Positions 53,699-60,713 of a stretch of DNA of 64,000 nucleotides are shown piece after piece. Each line of letters opens with the position of its first letter. Within the stretch, counting starts at the first letter, position 1. The stretch is from Sinorhizobium alkalisoli (GTDB lineage Bacteria; Pseudomonadota; Alphaproteobacteria; Rhizobiales; Rhizobiaceae), in NCBI RefSeq assembly GCF_008932245.1, contig NZ_CP034909.1, forward strand, positions 620,001 to 684,000. Direction: 5' to 3'. A model generated the notes under the pieces. That model did not search any database. It saw only the letters and a program-made list of their open reading frames with translations, and was not told the origin of the DNA. A program made the position numbers and the translations under genes.

Positions 53699-55201
53699 CT
53701 ATTGGAACGATGTCTCGTAGAAGCTTCTGAGCTTGCGTGAATGCAGCTTCTCCGGTGGCATCGCCGCGAGTTTCTGCAGCGCCAGAATGCCGATCTTCAG
53801 ATGTTGGCTCACCTGGGTCCGGTAGAAAGCGGTTGCCATTCCCGGCAGCTTCAATTCGCCGTGCAGCGGTTTGTCGGACACGCAGAGCAAGGTGCCGTAA
53901 GGCACGCGGAAGCGGAAGCCATTGGCGGCGATCGTCGCCGATTCCATATCGAGCGCGATGGCGCGCGCCTGCGACAAGCGCTTGACCGGGCCGCGCTGGT
54001 CGCGCAATTCCCAGTTGCGGTTGTCGATCGTGGCCACGGTGCCGGTGCGCATGATCTGCTTGAGATCGTAGCCCTTGTAGCCCGTCACCTCGGCCACCGC
54101 GTCCTGGAGCGCGACCTGCACCTCCGCCAGTGCCGGCAGTGGAATCCAGACCGGCAGGTCATCGTCGAGCACGTGATCTTCGCGCATGTAGGCATGGGCG
54201 AGCACATAATCCCCGAGCCGCTGGCTGTTGCGCAGACCGGCGCAATGGCCGAGCATCAGCCAGACATGCGGTCTCAGCACGGCGATGTGGTCGGTGATGG
54301 TCTTGGCGTTGGAGGGGCCGACGCCGATATTGACCATGGTGATGCCGCCATGGCCCTTCTTCTTTATGTGATAGGCCGGCATTTGCGGCAGGCGGGCGAG
54401 CGAATAATCGGCCTCCGGCCTGTCGGCGCCCGCCGGCGTGATAATGTTGCCGGGCTCGATGAAGGCCGTATAGCCATTGCCGCCTTCGGCCATCTGCTGG
54501 CGTGCCCAGGCGCAGAACTCGTCGATATAGAACTGGTAGTTCGTGAAAAGCACGAAGTTCTGGAAATGCGTGGCGCTGGTCGCCGTGTAATGGCTGAGGC
54601 GCGCAAGCGAATAGTCGATGCGCTGGGCTGTGAAGGGGGCAAGCGGGGAGGGCTCGCCGGGGCCCGGCTCATAGGAGCCGTTGGCGATCTCGTCGTCGGT
54701 GGTGGTGATATCCGGCGCATCGAAGAGGTCGCGCAGCGGAATATCGATGCTCTCGCCCGCCGATGCCTCGACATGCGCGTTCTCGCCGAAGGCGAAGTGC
54801 AGCGGAATGGGCGTTGCCGATTCGGACACGATGACGCTGACGCCGTGATTGCGGATCAGATGTCCGAACTGTTCCTTCAGGTAGTGGCGGAAGAGCCGCG
54901 GGCGGGTGATCGTCGTCGTGTAGACGCCGGGTGCGCTGACATAGCCGAAGGATAGCCTGGAATCGACATGGCCGAAGCTGCTTGTCTCGATGCTGACCTG
55001 CGGATAGCAGGCGCGGAAACGCGTGAGCGGCCTGCCGTTCTTTCCCAGCCCCTCGAAAGCCTCCCGCAGGAAACGGGTGTTGCGCTCGTACAGCGCTTCC
55101 AGACAATCGACGGCATCGGCCGGATTGTCGAAGGTTTGCGGCTCGAAGGCTTCAGGGGTGGCGATGGAGAGGGCGGAATGTGAAGAGATTCGTTTGTCCA
55201 T
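53699..55201 (-). CDS. amn: AMP nucleosidase
   Basis: This encodes 500 residues. The N-terminal Amn-specific domain (about 20-190; RFRACYPQVSIETSSFGHVDSRLSFGYVS) is followed by the nucleoside-phosphorylase-like domain with GGITMVNIGVGPSNAKTITDHIAVLRPHVWLMLGHCAG and the catalytic region ALDMESATIAANGFRFRVPYGTLLCVSDKP. It hydrolyses AMP to adenine and ribose 5-phosphate and so adjusts the adenylate pool. The length is right for the family (about 484-500). It is monocistronic, between two mosaic repeats. Confidence 0.95.
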   Translation of the reverse strand: MDKRISSHSALSIATPEAFEPQTFDNPADAVDCLEALYERNTRFLREAFEGLGKNGRPLTRFRACYPQVSIETSSFGHVDSRLSFGYVSAPGVYTTTITRPRLFRHYLKEQFGHLIRNHGVSVIVSESATPIPLHFAFGENAHVEASAGESIDIPLRDLFDAPDITTTDDEIANGSYEPGPGEPSPLAPFTAQRIDYSLARLSHYTATSATHFQNFVLFTNYQFYIDEFCAWARQQMAEGGNGYTAFIEPGNIITPAGADRPEADYSLARLPQMPAYHIKKKGHGGITMVNIGVGPSNAKTITDHIAVLRPHVWLMLGHCAGLRNSQRLGDYVLAHAYMREDHVLDDDLPVWIPLPALAEVQVALQDAVAEVTGYKGYDLKQIMRTGTVATIDNRNWELRDQRGPVKRLSQARAIALDMESATIAANGFRFRVPYGTLLCVSDKPLHGELKLPGMATAFYRTQVSQHLKIGILALQKLAAMPPEKLHSRKLRSFYETSFQ

Positions 55202-55289
55202 GTTGCATTATAGGCTGGGGCTTCTGACAAGCAAACGACAAGATATGCGGTTTTTCACATGCTTCGCATCCGATGCATGTCGACGCGCT

Positions 55290-55397
55290 TTACAGCGCCG
55301 CGCGCCTTTTCAGACGCGCAAAGCTCGATGCAAGTCTTTGAAGCTGTGCATTGAGCTTTCCGAAAAATCGGGCACGATCTTCGGGCCGATGCGCTAG
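55290..55397 (-). repeat. Palindromic mosaic repeat (RIME-like), copy C
   Basis: Inverted relative to copies A and B: TTACAGCGCCGCGCGCC at the left and GGGCCGATGCGCTAG at the right. Its right end overlaps the ynfA stop codon (TAG, bases 55394-55396 on the minus strand). Confidence 0.7.
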
Positions 55398-55714
55398 CGG
55401 GGGCCTGCGAGAATGATCGCGCTGCCGGCAATTGCAACCGCCATGCCGGTCAGGTCCCAACGGTCGGGCCTGATGCCCTCGGCGATCCAAAGCCAGGTGA
55501 GCGATGTGGCGATGTAGACGCCGCCATAGGCCGCATAGGCGCGCCCGGCAGCGGCCGTATCGATCATGGTCAGGAGCCAGGCAAAGAGGGCCAGAGAACC
55601 CATGCCGGGTATGAGCCACCAGGCGGACTTGTCGAGCTTGAGCCACGCCCAGAAGGCGAAGCAGCTGGCGATCTCGGCAAGTGCTGCAAGGAAATAGATG
55701 GCGAATGCGGGCAT
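55394..55714 (-). CDS. ynfA: YnfA/UPF0060 small membrane protein
   Basis: This encodes 106 residues with four hydrophobic helices and the family signature [53 protein letters not shown] and [19 protein letters not shown]. It is related to the small multidrug resistance (SMR) exporters; efflux has been claimed for some members but the function is not settled. The TAG stop comes from the terminal CTAG of a mosaic repeat, so the repeat probably inserted at or trimmed the 3' end of the gene. Confidence 0.92.
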   Translation of the reverse strand: MPAFAIYFLAALAEIASCFAFWAWLKLDKSAWWLIPGMGSLALFAWLLTMIDTAAAGRAYAAYGGVYIATSLTWLWIAEGIRPDRWDLTGMAVAIAGSAIILAGPR

Positions 55715-55795
55715 GGCTTGCTCCTTTCACGGGTGACAAGGAGCGGAGAGTTAGGTGAAGCGCAAGAGGGAAATGGAGTGGGCGCGACCGTGTGA

Positions 55796-55969
55796 TCAAC
55801 TCATCGCCTGGCGCTGGAGCGTCATGAAGAGAACGAAGCCGGCGCCGTTCTTGCCGATGCCGGAGGTGCTGGCCTTGTTGTAGGCCACCGCTCCGATCGG
55901 CGCCATCAGCAGGCCCGTGACGAACAGGAGCCGGAGTGCAAGGATGGCGGAGGAGACGAACGCGGACAT
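55796..55969 (-). CDS. Small membrane protein (57 aa)
   Basis: The start ATG follows CAGGGAA. The product MSAFVSSAILALRLLFVTGL continues into LMAPIGAVAYNKASTSGIGKNGAGFVLF, with one N-terminal hydrophobic helix or signal anchor (residues 3-28), then a short polar tail ending QRQAMS. I do not recognise a family. The next ORF upstream on this strand (56039-56212) is also 57 residues with an N-terminal helix. GC3-rich codons support coding. Confidence 0.55.
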   Translation of the reverse strand: MSAFVSSAILALRLLFVTGLLMAPIGAVAYNKASTSGIGKNGAGFVLFMTLQRQAMS

Positions 55970-56003
55970 TTCCCTGATCCTGGTGTGTTGGGGCGGAGCG
56001 AGC

Positions 56004-56013
56004 GGGGGGGGGG
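56004..56013. repeat. Run of ten G residues
   Basis: Ten G bases in a row lie between the two 57-residue ORFs. Such a tract can slip in replication or be a sequencing length error; being intergenic it does not change a frame. Confidence 0.6.
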
Positions 56014-56038
56014 AAGACCGCTCGCCTCCAGTCCCGCC

Positions 56039-56212
56039 TTAAAGCTTGGCCTGGCAATATTGTGCGGTGTGTGCGGTGCAGTCGGTCAGCGAGCCGATAT
56101 AGGTGTTCTGGCGGCGACGCTCGGTGTCGGCGCCTACGGCCGCAGCGAGTGACATTGCGAAGACGACCATCAGCAGGCTGATGAGGGTGAGGCGTCGGGC
56201 GAGGATATCCAT
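56039..56212 (-). CDS. Small secreted or membrane-anchored protein (57 aa)
   Basis: The product starts MDILARRLTLISLLMVVFAM and has an N-terminal hydrophobic segment (about 8-27) with a signal-peptide look (AAAVGA), followed by a short polar region with two cysteines in DCTAHTAQYC (CX6C). If cleaved, the mature form is about 30 residues with one possible disulfide. The ribosome binding site is weak (GGACAGAAAC). Lack of recognised relatives makes the call tentative. It lies in tandem with the ORF at 55796. Confidence 0.5.
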   Translation of the reverse strand: MDILARRLTLISLLMVVFAMSLAAAVGADTERRRQNTYIGSLTDCTAHTAQYCQAKL

Positions 56213-56394
56213 GTTTCTGTCCGTGGGCTGGAGGCGCTGTCAAATCGATTGGGCGTCTTTTCGCACAACCAAACTGAATTCTTGCTGAGGCGCCCATTCA
56301 TCTGCCGTTCATCTTGGTTGAAGGCAGGGGCCTTGCCTCGCGCGGAGCGCGTTCCTACCTGTGGTTTTCCACGAACCTCAAGGAGAGATCGCCG

Positions 56395-57096
56395 ATGACG
56401 GCTCCGATCGAGCTTTATTACTGGCCGACACCGAACGGCTGGAAGATCACCATCATGCTGGAGGAACTCGGCGTTCCCTACGTGGTCAAATACGTCAATA
56501 TCGGCCGCGGCGACCAGTTCGCGCCGGAATTCCTGGAGATCTCGCCCAATAACCGCATGCCGGCGATCGTCGATCCCGAGGGCCCGGACGGCGTGCCGAT
56601 CTCGGTGTTCGAGTCGGGTGCGATCCTGCAATATCTCGGCCGCAAGTACCGCAGGTTCTATCCGAGCGACGAACGTGCCCGCGTCGAAGTCGAGCAATGG
56701 CTCTTCTGGCAGGTCGGCGGTCTCGGCCCCATGGCGGGGCAGGCCCATCACTTCCGGCAATATGCGCCGGAACGGATCGCCTATGGCATCGAGCGCTACA
56801 CCAATGAAGTGAACCGCCTCTATGGCGTGATGAACAAGCGTCTCGCCGACCGGCCCTTCCTGGCCGCCGATTACTCCATTGCCGACATGGCTGCGATCGG
56901 CTGGGTGATCCCGCACGAGAACCAGGGGCAAGATCTCAACGAGTTCCCGAACCTGAAGCGCTGGTTCGAGACGATGCTCGCGCGCCCGGCGGTCAAGAAG
57001 GCAATCGAGGTCGGCAAGGAGGAGCGAGCCCGTCAGAAGAGCCTTGCAGAGGACAAGGAAGCCCAGAAGATCCTGTTCGGCCAGCGCGCGCGGTAG
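56395..57096 (+). CDS. Glutathione S-transferase, YfcG/YghU-like
   Basis: This encodes 233 residues from the ATG of MTAPIELYYWPTPNGWKI, the conserved start of the Nu-class group; 27 further codons upstream are open but unlike the family. The thioredoxin-fold domain has the glutathione-contacting T-P-N-G-W-K and ESGAILQYLGRKY; the helical C-domain has QHHFRQYAPERIAYGIERYTNEVNRLYGV-like segments and the W-V-I-P-H-E-N end. E. coli YfcG acts as a glutathione-dependent disulfide reductase. It is cytoplasmic. Confidence 0.9.
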   Translation: MTAPIELYYWPTPNGWKITIMLEELGVPYVVKYVNIGRGDQFAPEFLEISPNNRMPAIVDPEGPDGVPISVFESGAILQYLGRKYRRFYPSDERARVEVEQWLFWQVGGLGPMAGQAHHFRQYAPERIAYGIERYTNEVNRLYGVMNKRLADRPFLAADYSIADMAAIGWVIPHENQGQDLNEFPNLKRWFETMLARPAVKKAIEVGKEERARQKSLAEDKEAQKILFGQRAR

Positions 57097-57154
57097 CGCC
57101 GGGTGAGGCGACATGTGGTGCAAACGAATGCCGCTTCGCGGCAACCCTCTTCAA

Positions 57155-57280
57155 CCCCACAGGTGGGAGGGGCTTGGAGATTGCGGCAAATCCCTGGGCA
57201 TTTCACTGCCTTAGCTCCTGCTGCTACAGTCAAGATGCGGTGAGGAGGTGCGGCAGATTAAGCACCTCCCACCTGTGGGG
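57155..57280. repeat. 126-bp segment bounded by perfect 16-bp inverted repeats
   Basis: CCCCACAGGTGGGAGG at 57155-57170 is the exact reverse complement of CCTCCCACCTGTGGGG at 57265-57280. Each arm also contains a small internal dyad (CCCAC...GTGGG). The interior has no ORF. Such ends are typical of a non-autonomous miniature element or of a long hairpin at the 3' end of the two convergent genes. Confidence 0.65.
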
Positions 57281-57312
57281 AGGGGTCTTGCTTCGACCCT
57301 GATCAAAACCGC

Positions 57313-57654
57313 TTACAGACGAGTCCAGGTCTGTGACTTGCAAAGCACCTTCAGCACGCAGCCCTTCATTTGCAGCGAATTGCCGTCGACCGAGCCCGAG
57401 CCGCTATAGGTCTTGTCGCTCTCCGGATCGGTGATTTCGCCGCTGTAGCTGCCGGCAGCGCCAGCAAGATTACCAATGCGTTTCCCGGCATGTTTGCCCG
57501 TCTTCAGCGTGACGCAGAAGGAACCGCTGCAGGGGGCGATTTCCGCCGTGGCGCCGCTGGCGGTCTTCCAGTTGCCGACGATCGGTTCGGCTGCCTGGAC
57601 CGAGGCTGCCGCGGCAAGAGCGAGTGCCGCGGCTACGAGCAAAGTGCGAATCAT
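57313..57654 (-). CDS. DUF2147 family secreted protein
   Basis: This encodes 113 residues. The signal peptide (1-21, cleaved after VQA) precedes a domain starting EPIVGNWKTASGATAEIAPCSGSFCVTLKTGKHAGKRI and ending with CVLKVLCKSQTWTR. Two cysteine pairs are likely to make disulfides. The W-K-T then E-I-x-P-C pattern is characteristic of the DUF2147 group, small beta-rich periplasmic proteins of unknown function. Its upstream region has a TTACG-CATA-CGTAA dyad. Confidence 0.82.
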   Translation of the reverse strand: MIRTLLVAAALALAAAASVQAAEPIVGNWKTASGATAEIAPCSGSFCVTLKTGKHAGKRIGNLAGAAGSYSGEITDPESDKTYSGSGSVDGNSLQMKGCVLKVLCKSQTWTRL

Positions 57655-58148
57655 TCAAGTTCCTCCGACAAAATGGGCGGCCTCCACGCCGCCTGAGCAC
57701 AGGATAACTTACGCATACGTAAAGGTAAATAAGCCGGAAAGCGGGCATTTGGCGAGGCGGAGCGCCGCGCAAGCGGACCCGTTCCTGGTTTCATGGTTAG
57801 CGTATGGTTGAAATCGAAGATTGAAGATTTCGTAAAATTCTAGGCGAATTGCCGCTGTTTGAGGGGCCGCGATGCTTAACAAAAACCCAAGTTTACCAAG
57901 TATTTGAACTTTGTTTTCGGCAAATTAAGCATGCATTTTAAGCGCCTGTTGAAGGGCCTCGGCGATACTCGGAGCCATAAGAGGAGCGGGGCGAACACCC
58001 CGCCGAAAAACCGGAAGCGACGCTGCGCAAAGACGGTGCACTTCCGGAAGCCCGCCAAGAGGCAAGACGAAGACAGGGACCGACAAAACGACAAAAGACA
58101 GGTGCGCCCTACGATTGAGGCGCACCAATCGAAGACAGGGACACGACA
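57655..58148. other. 494-bp intergenic region between divergent genes
   Basis: A TTACG-CATA-CGTAA dyad at 57709-57722 lies about 55 bases upstream of DUF2147 and could be its operator. The stretch 57840-57920 is AT-rich and probably holds the promoter of the Sel1 gene. An ORF across 57904-58148 with very basic composition has no ribosome binding site and runs out of frame into the Sel1 gene; I regard it as leader sequence. Confidence 0.5.
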
Positions 58149-58415
58149 ATGGCACGCTTTGACATGCAGACTGTTTCGGATGCCGCGATGGGTGGCGACA
58201 ACCGGGCCGACGCCCTCTGTGAAATGGGCCTTGCCTATGCCACGGGCCGCGGCAGGCCAGTCGATTTGGTCGCCGCCCACAAGTGGTTGAACATCGCCGC
58301 CATCAAGGGCTCCGATCGCGCCGCGGGTCTTCGCGCTGACCTTGCCGCCACCATGAGCAAGACCGAGCTTGCGGCCGCCCTCCGCGCGGCGCGCGAATGG
58401 ATGACGATGCACTGA
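58149..58415 (+). CDS. Sel1-repeat protein (88 aa)
   Basis: This encodes 88 residues, MARFDMQTVSDAAMGGDN then ALCEMGLAYATGRGRPVDLVAAHKWLNIAAIKGSDRAAGLRADLAATMSKTELAAALRAAREW. The middle part matches a Sel1-like (TPR-like) unit: A-x-x-x-L-G-x-x-Y-x-x-G-x-G-x-x-x-D-x-x-x-A-x-x-W. It contains only one and a half repeats, so it is a minimal scaffold, probably soluble. A long leader (about 230 bases) precedes it. Rhizobial relatives are common; function is unknown. Confidence 0.85.
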   Translation: MARFDMQTVSDAAMGGDNRADALCEMGLAYATGRGRPVDLVAAHKWLNIAAIKGSDRAAGLRADLAATMSKTELAAALRAAREWMTMH

Positions 58416-58432
58416 CGTCGAGGCGGCGCCGT

Positions 58433-59548
58433 TCAGTTCAGGTTCTTGAGGACGGCGGGAAGCGAGGCTGCAAGCAGGTCCATCTCCGCATCCGGCCCGG
58501 CGCTGATCCGGACGCAGCGATCGAGCGGCGCCACACCCGGCATGCGGATGAAGACGCCGTGGTCGCTCATCAGCCTTTCGACGATCGCTCTGGCATAGCG
58601 CGCGTCGCGGCCGCAATCGACGGCAACGAAATTCGTCGCGGAGGCAAGCGGCGTCAGGCCATTATCCCGGGCAATTGTGGCAATCCGGTCGCGGGACCTC
58701 GCGATCCGCCGAGTGACTTCAGTGAGATAGGCCTGATCTGCCAGTGCCGCGATTGCCGCCGCAACGCCCACGCGGCTCATGCCGAAATGATTGCGGATCT
58801 TGTCGAAGGCCTGGGCGGTGCCGGCTGTCGCCAGCGCGTAGCCGACGCGCGCACCGGCAAGCCCATAGGCCTTGGAGAAGGTGCGGGTGCGAATCACATT
58901 GGGTCGGTCGATCAGGCTTTCGACCGGTGGGACCGACTCCGGCGGGGCCGTTTCGCTGTAGGCCTCATCGAGGATGAAGAGCGTCGTTTCCGGCAAGGCG
59001 GCGGCAAAATCGACGATGCGATCGGCTGGCCACCAACTGCCCATCGGATTGTCGGGATTGGCGAAATAGACGAGCGGCGCGTCCTCACGCCTCACGGCGG
59101 CAAGCAATCCCTCGAGGTCTTCGCGGTCGTTGACATAGGGTACCGTCACCAGCCGGCCGCCATGGCCCGCAACGTGATAGTTGAAAGTCGGGTAGCCTCC
59201 GAGCGAGGTGACGACCGGTGCGCCGGGCTCGACGACGAGGCGGACGATCTGCCCGAGCAGGCTGTCGATGCCTTCGCCGATGGCGACACTAGCCGGCGGC
59301 ACCCCGAGATGGGCGGCAAGAGCCTGCTTCAGTTCCCAATTTTCAGGATCCGCATATTTCCACGTTTCGCCGGCCGCCTCCTGCATGGCCAGTAGCACTG
59401 ACGGAGCCGGGCCGAACCCGCTCTCATTGGCGCCGATGCGGGCGGCGATCCTGCGGCCGCGCTGTCGCTCGATGGCCTCCGGTCCGACGAAGGGAATGGT
59501 GGCCGGCAAGGACTGGATGAGCGGCGTGAAACGCGAGAAGGCGGACAT
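58433..59548 (-). CDS. HisC-like pyridoxal-phosphate aminotransferase
   Basis: This encodes 371 residues from MSAFSRFTPLIQSLPATIPF. The fold type I aminotransferase motifs are visible: GEGIDSLLGQIVRLVVEPG, TSLGGYPTFNYHVAGHGG, YFANPDNPMGSWWP, LFILDEAYSET and the PLP lysine in RTFSKAYGLAGARVGYAL, with R in VRISAG near the end for the substrate carboxylate. It resembles histidinol-phosphate aminotransferase but there are no other his genes nearby, so it could use another amino acid such as tyrosine or phenylalanine. The 124 codons open upstream are not part of the family. Confidence 0.87.
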   Translation of the reverse strand: MSAFSRFTPLIQSLPATIPFVGPEAIERQRGRRIAARIGANESGFGPAPSVLLAMQEAAGETWKYADPENWELKQALAAHLGVPPASVAIGEGIDSLLGQIVRLVVEPGAPVVTSLGGYPTFNYHVAGHGGRLVTVPYVNDREDLEGLLAAVRREDAPLVYFANPDNPMGSWWPADRIVDFAAALPETTLFILDEAYSETAPPESVPPVESLIDRPNVIRTRTFSKAYGLAGARVGYALATAGTAQAFDKIRNHFGMSRVGVAAAIAALADQAYLTEVTRRIARSRDRIATIARDNGLTPLASATNFVAVDCGRDARYARAIVERLMSDHGVFIRMPGVAPLDRCVRISAGPDAEMDLLAASLPAVLKNLN

Positions 59549-59636
59549 ATGGACGACCCTGTTCGAAGTGCGCCCGGAACTTAACGCATAAGAACCGAAA
59601 TCGGAATCGCCTCGCGCAAGAAAGATCGCGGTCGTT

Positions 59637-60074
59637 TCAGCCGCGGCTGTCCGCGCCGAAGAAGAAGGGGCGCGCCGGCGCCGTGAGGCGACGTGGGTCC
59701 CTCGTCGTTCTCGCGTTTCGGCTTTCTCCGGTAAAGTAATCGAGGCGGACGATCTCGTGCAGGAACGATTCTTCGATCGTCTTGATGAATTGCACCGCGA
59801 GTTTGTCGCCCGCCCGGTGGATCTCGGCGCAACCGATGCGCCGGTTCGTTCCGACGACGTGGAGATAGTAGTGCAGCGGCAAGCCGATCGTGGTGCCGAC
59901 GGAAAAGCGCGCTCCGCCACGCGAGATTTCGATCATCCTGCAGGCCCGTATGGATACTCCGCCAAGCCCCGGCTGCACCGCCATCAGCGTTCCGGCATGG
60001 GCGATGGCGAAGCGCTCGTGACGTTCGTCATAGAGCGGCGAAGGCGCAAGCGAATACATCGTCGACTGCTGCAT
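59637..60074 (-). CDS. PilZ-domain-like protein, degenerate c-di-GMP motif
   Basis: This encodes 145 residues from MQQSTMYSLAPSPLYDERHERF. The region with IRACRMIEISRGGARFSVG to LYYLHVVGTNRRIGCAEIHRAGDKLAVQF resembles a PilZ domain; the (D/N)xSxxG motif is E-I-S-R-G-G, while an R-x-x-R pair lies in the N-terminal DERHERF. c-di-GMP binding is therefore uncertain. The C-terminus is basic. Rhizobial genomes carry many such short PilZ proteins, often tied to surface or motility control. Confidence 0.65.
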   Translation of the reverse strand: MQQSTMYSLAPSPLYDERHERFAIAHAGTLMAVQPGLGGVSIRACRMIEISRGGARFSVGTTIGLPLHYYLHVVGTNRRIGCAEIHRAGDKLAVQFIKTIEESFLHEIVRLDYFTGESRNARTTRDPRRLTAPARPFFFGADSRG

Positions 60075-60530
60075 GCATCTGCTCCGGCAAATGGAGCGCC
60101 GACAGTGCAAAGGCGGGCATCATCGGCTTTCGCCGGCGTCGCACCCGTCGCTCCGGTCGGGCTCATGGAAGGTGGAATCCCGGCAAGTCATTCGCCGGCG
60201 CTTTTCGCAAACCTGTTGCAAAGGCCGACAGTCAGTCTCCGCCGGCAAGCTTGCAATCCCTTGAAGATATTCGATAGAAATCTAACGAGCGTCGCTTTCC
60301 CGCAGACGCCGCTTTGCCTCCGCGCCGGCGCTGCATGAAGACGGTCGGCAAATTGGATACGGATCAGCCGATCCAGGAATGCCTTTGCGGGCAGCACGTC
60401 GAAGCGTCTGCAGCGCGCTTCTGATTCGACGGCTCGCCCCGCCGGAACCCGGACGAAAATGGTAGGATTTCCTGAAATCCGACAAAAAAATCTTGCATTG
60501 CCGACGCACTGACACTAGTCAGGCGCTAAC
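60075..60530. other. 456-bp region upstream of tRNA-Ser
   Basis: No ORF with ribosome binding site or family resemblance is present on either strand. The last 100 bases (TTGCATTGCCGACGCACTGACACTAG, split naming) include a TTGCAT-type -35 region and should hold the tRNA promoter. Nothing else was recognised. Confidence 0.4.
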
Positions 60531-60620
60531 GGAGAGGTGGCCGAGTGGTCGAAGGCGCTCCCCTGCTAAGGGAGTATACCGGAAACGGTATCGAGGGTTC
60601 GAATCCCTTCTTCTCCGCCA
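60531..60620 (+). tRNA. tRNA-Ser (anticodon GCT)
   Basis: Ninety bases including an encoded CCA. GGAGAGG pairs with CTTCTCC in the acceptor stem; the D arm is present; the anticodon arm CCCCT-GCT-AAGGGA gives anticodon GCT, reading AGC/AGT; the long variable arm (TACCGGAAACGGTA) is typical of class II serine tRNAs; GGTTCGAATCC is the T arm. The integrase gene starts 94 bases beyond, so the 3' end is the probable integration site. Confidence 0.95.
60594..60620 (+). other. Putative attachment site core (tRNA 3' end)
   Basis: The T arm and 3' acceptor part of tRNA-Ser (from GGGTTCGAATCCCTTC to GCCA) is where tyrosine integrases most often recombine; the adjacent integrase and the composition change support it. 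The matching repeat at the other island end must lie outside the window, so exact limits are unknown. Confidence 0.45.
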
Positions 60621-60713
60621 TTTCCCTCCGATTAGCCCAGGCATGCTGGATTTCGGCCTCTAGGCCAAAGGTTTTGTCGTCAACTGCTACACAAACGTGC
60701 TACACGCACGGGT

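Noticed and set aside
57904..58290. 128-aa basic ORF before the Sel1 gene
   Set aside because: It has no Shine-Dalgarno site, is very rich in Arg and Lys and overlaps the real Sel1 gene in another frame.
59549..59920. 124-codon N-terminal extension of the HisC-like protein
   Set aside because: The extension is the complement of the PilZ-like gene region in another frame and does not match aminotransferases; the ATG at 59548 fits the family.
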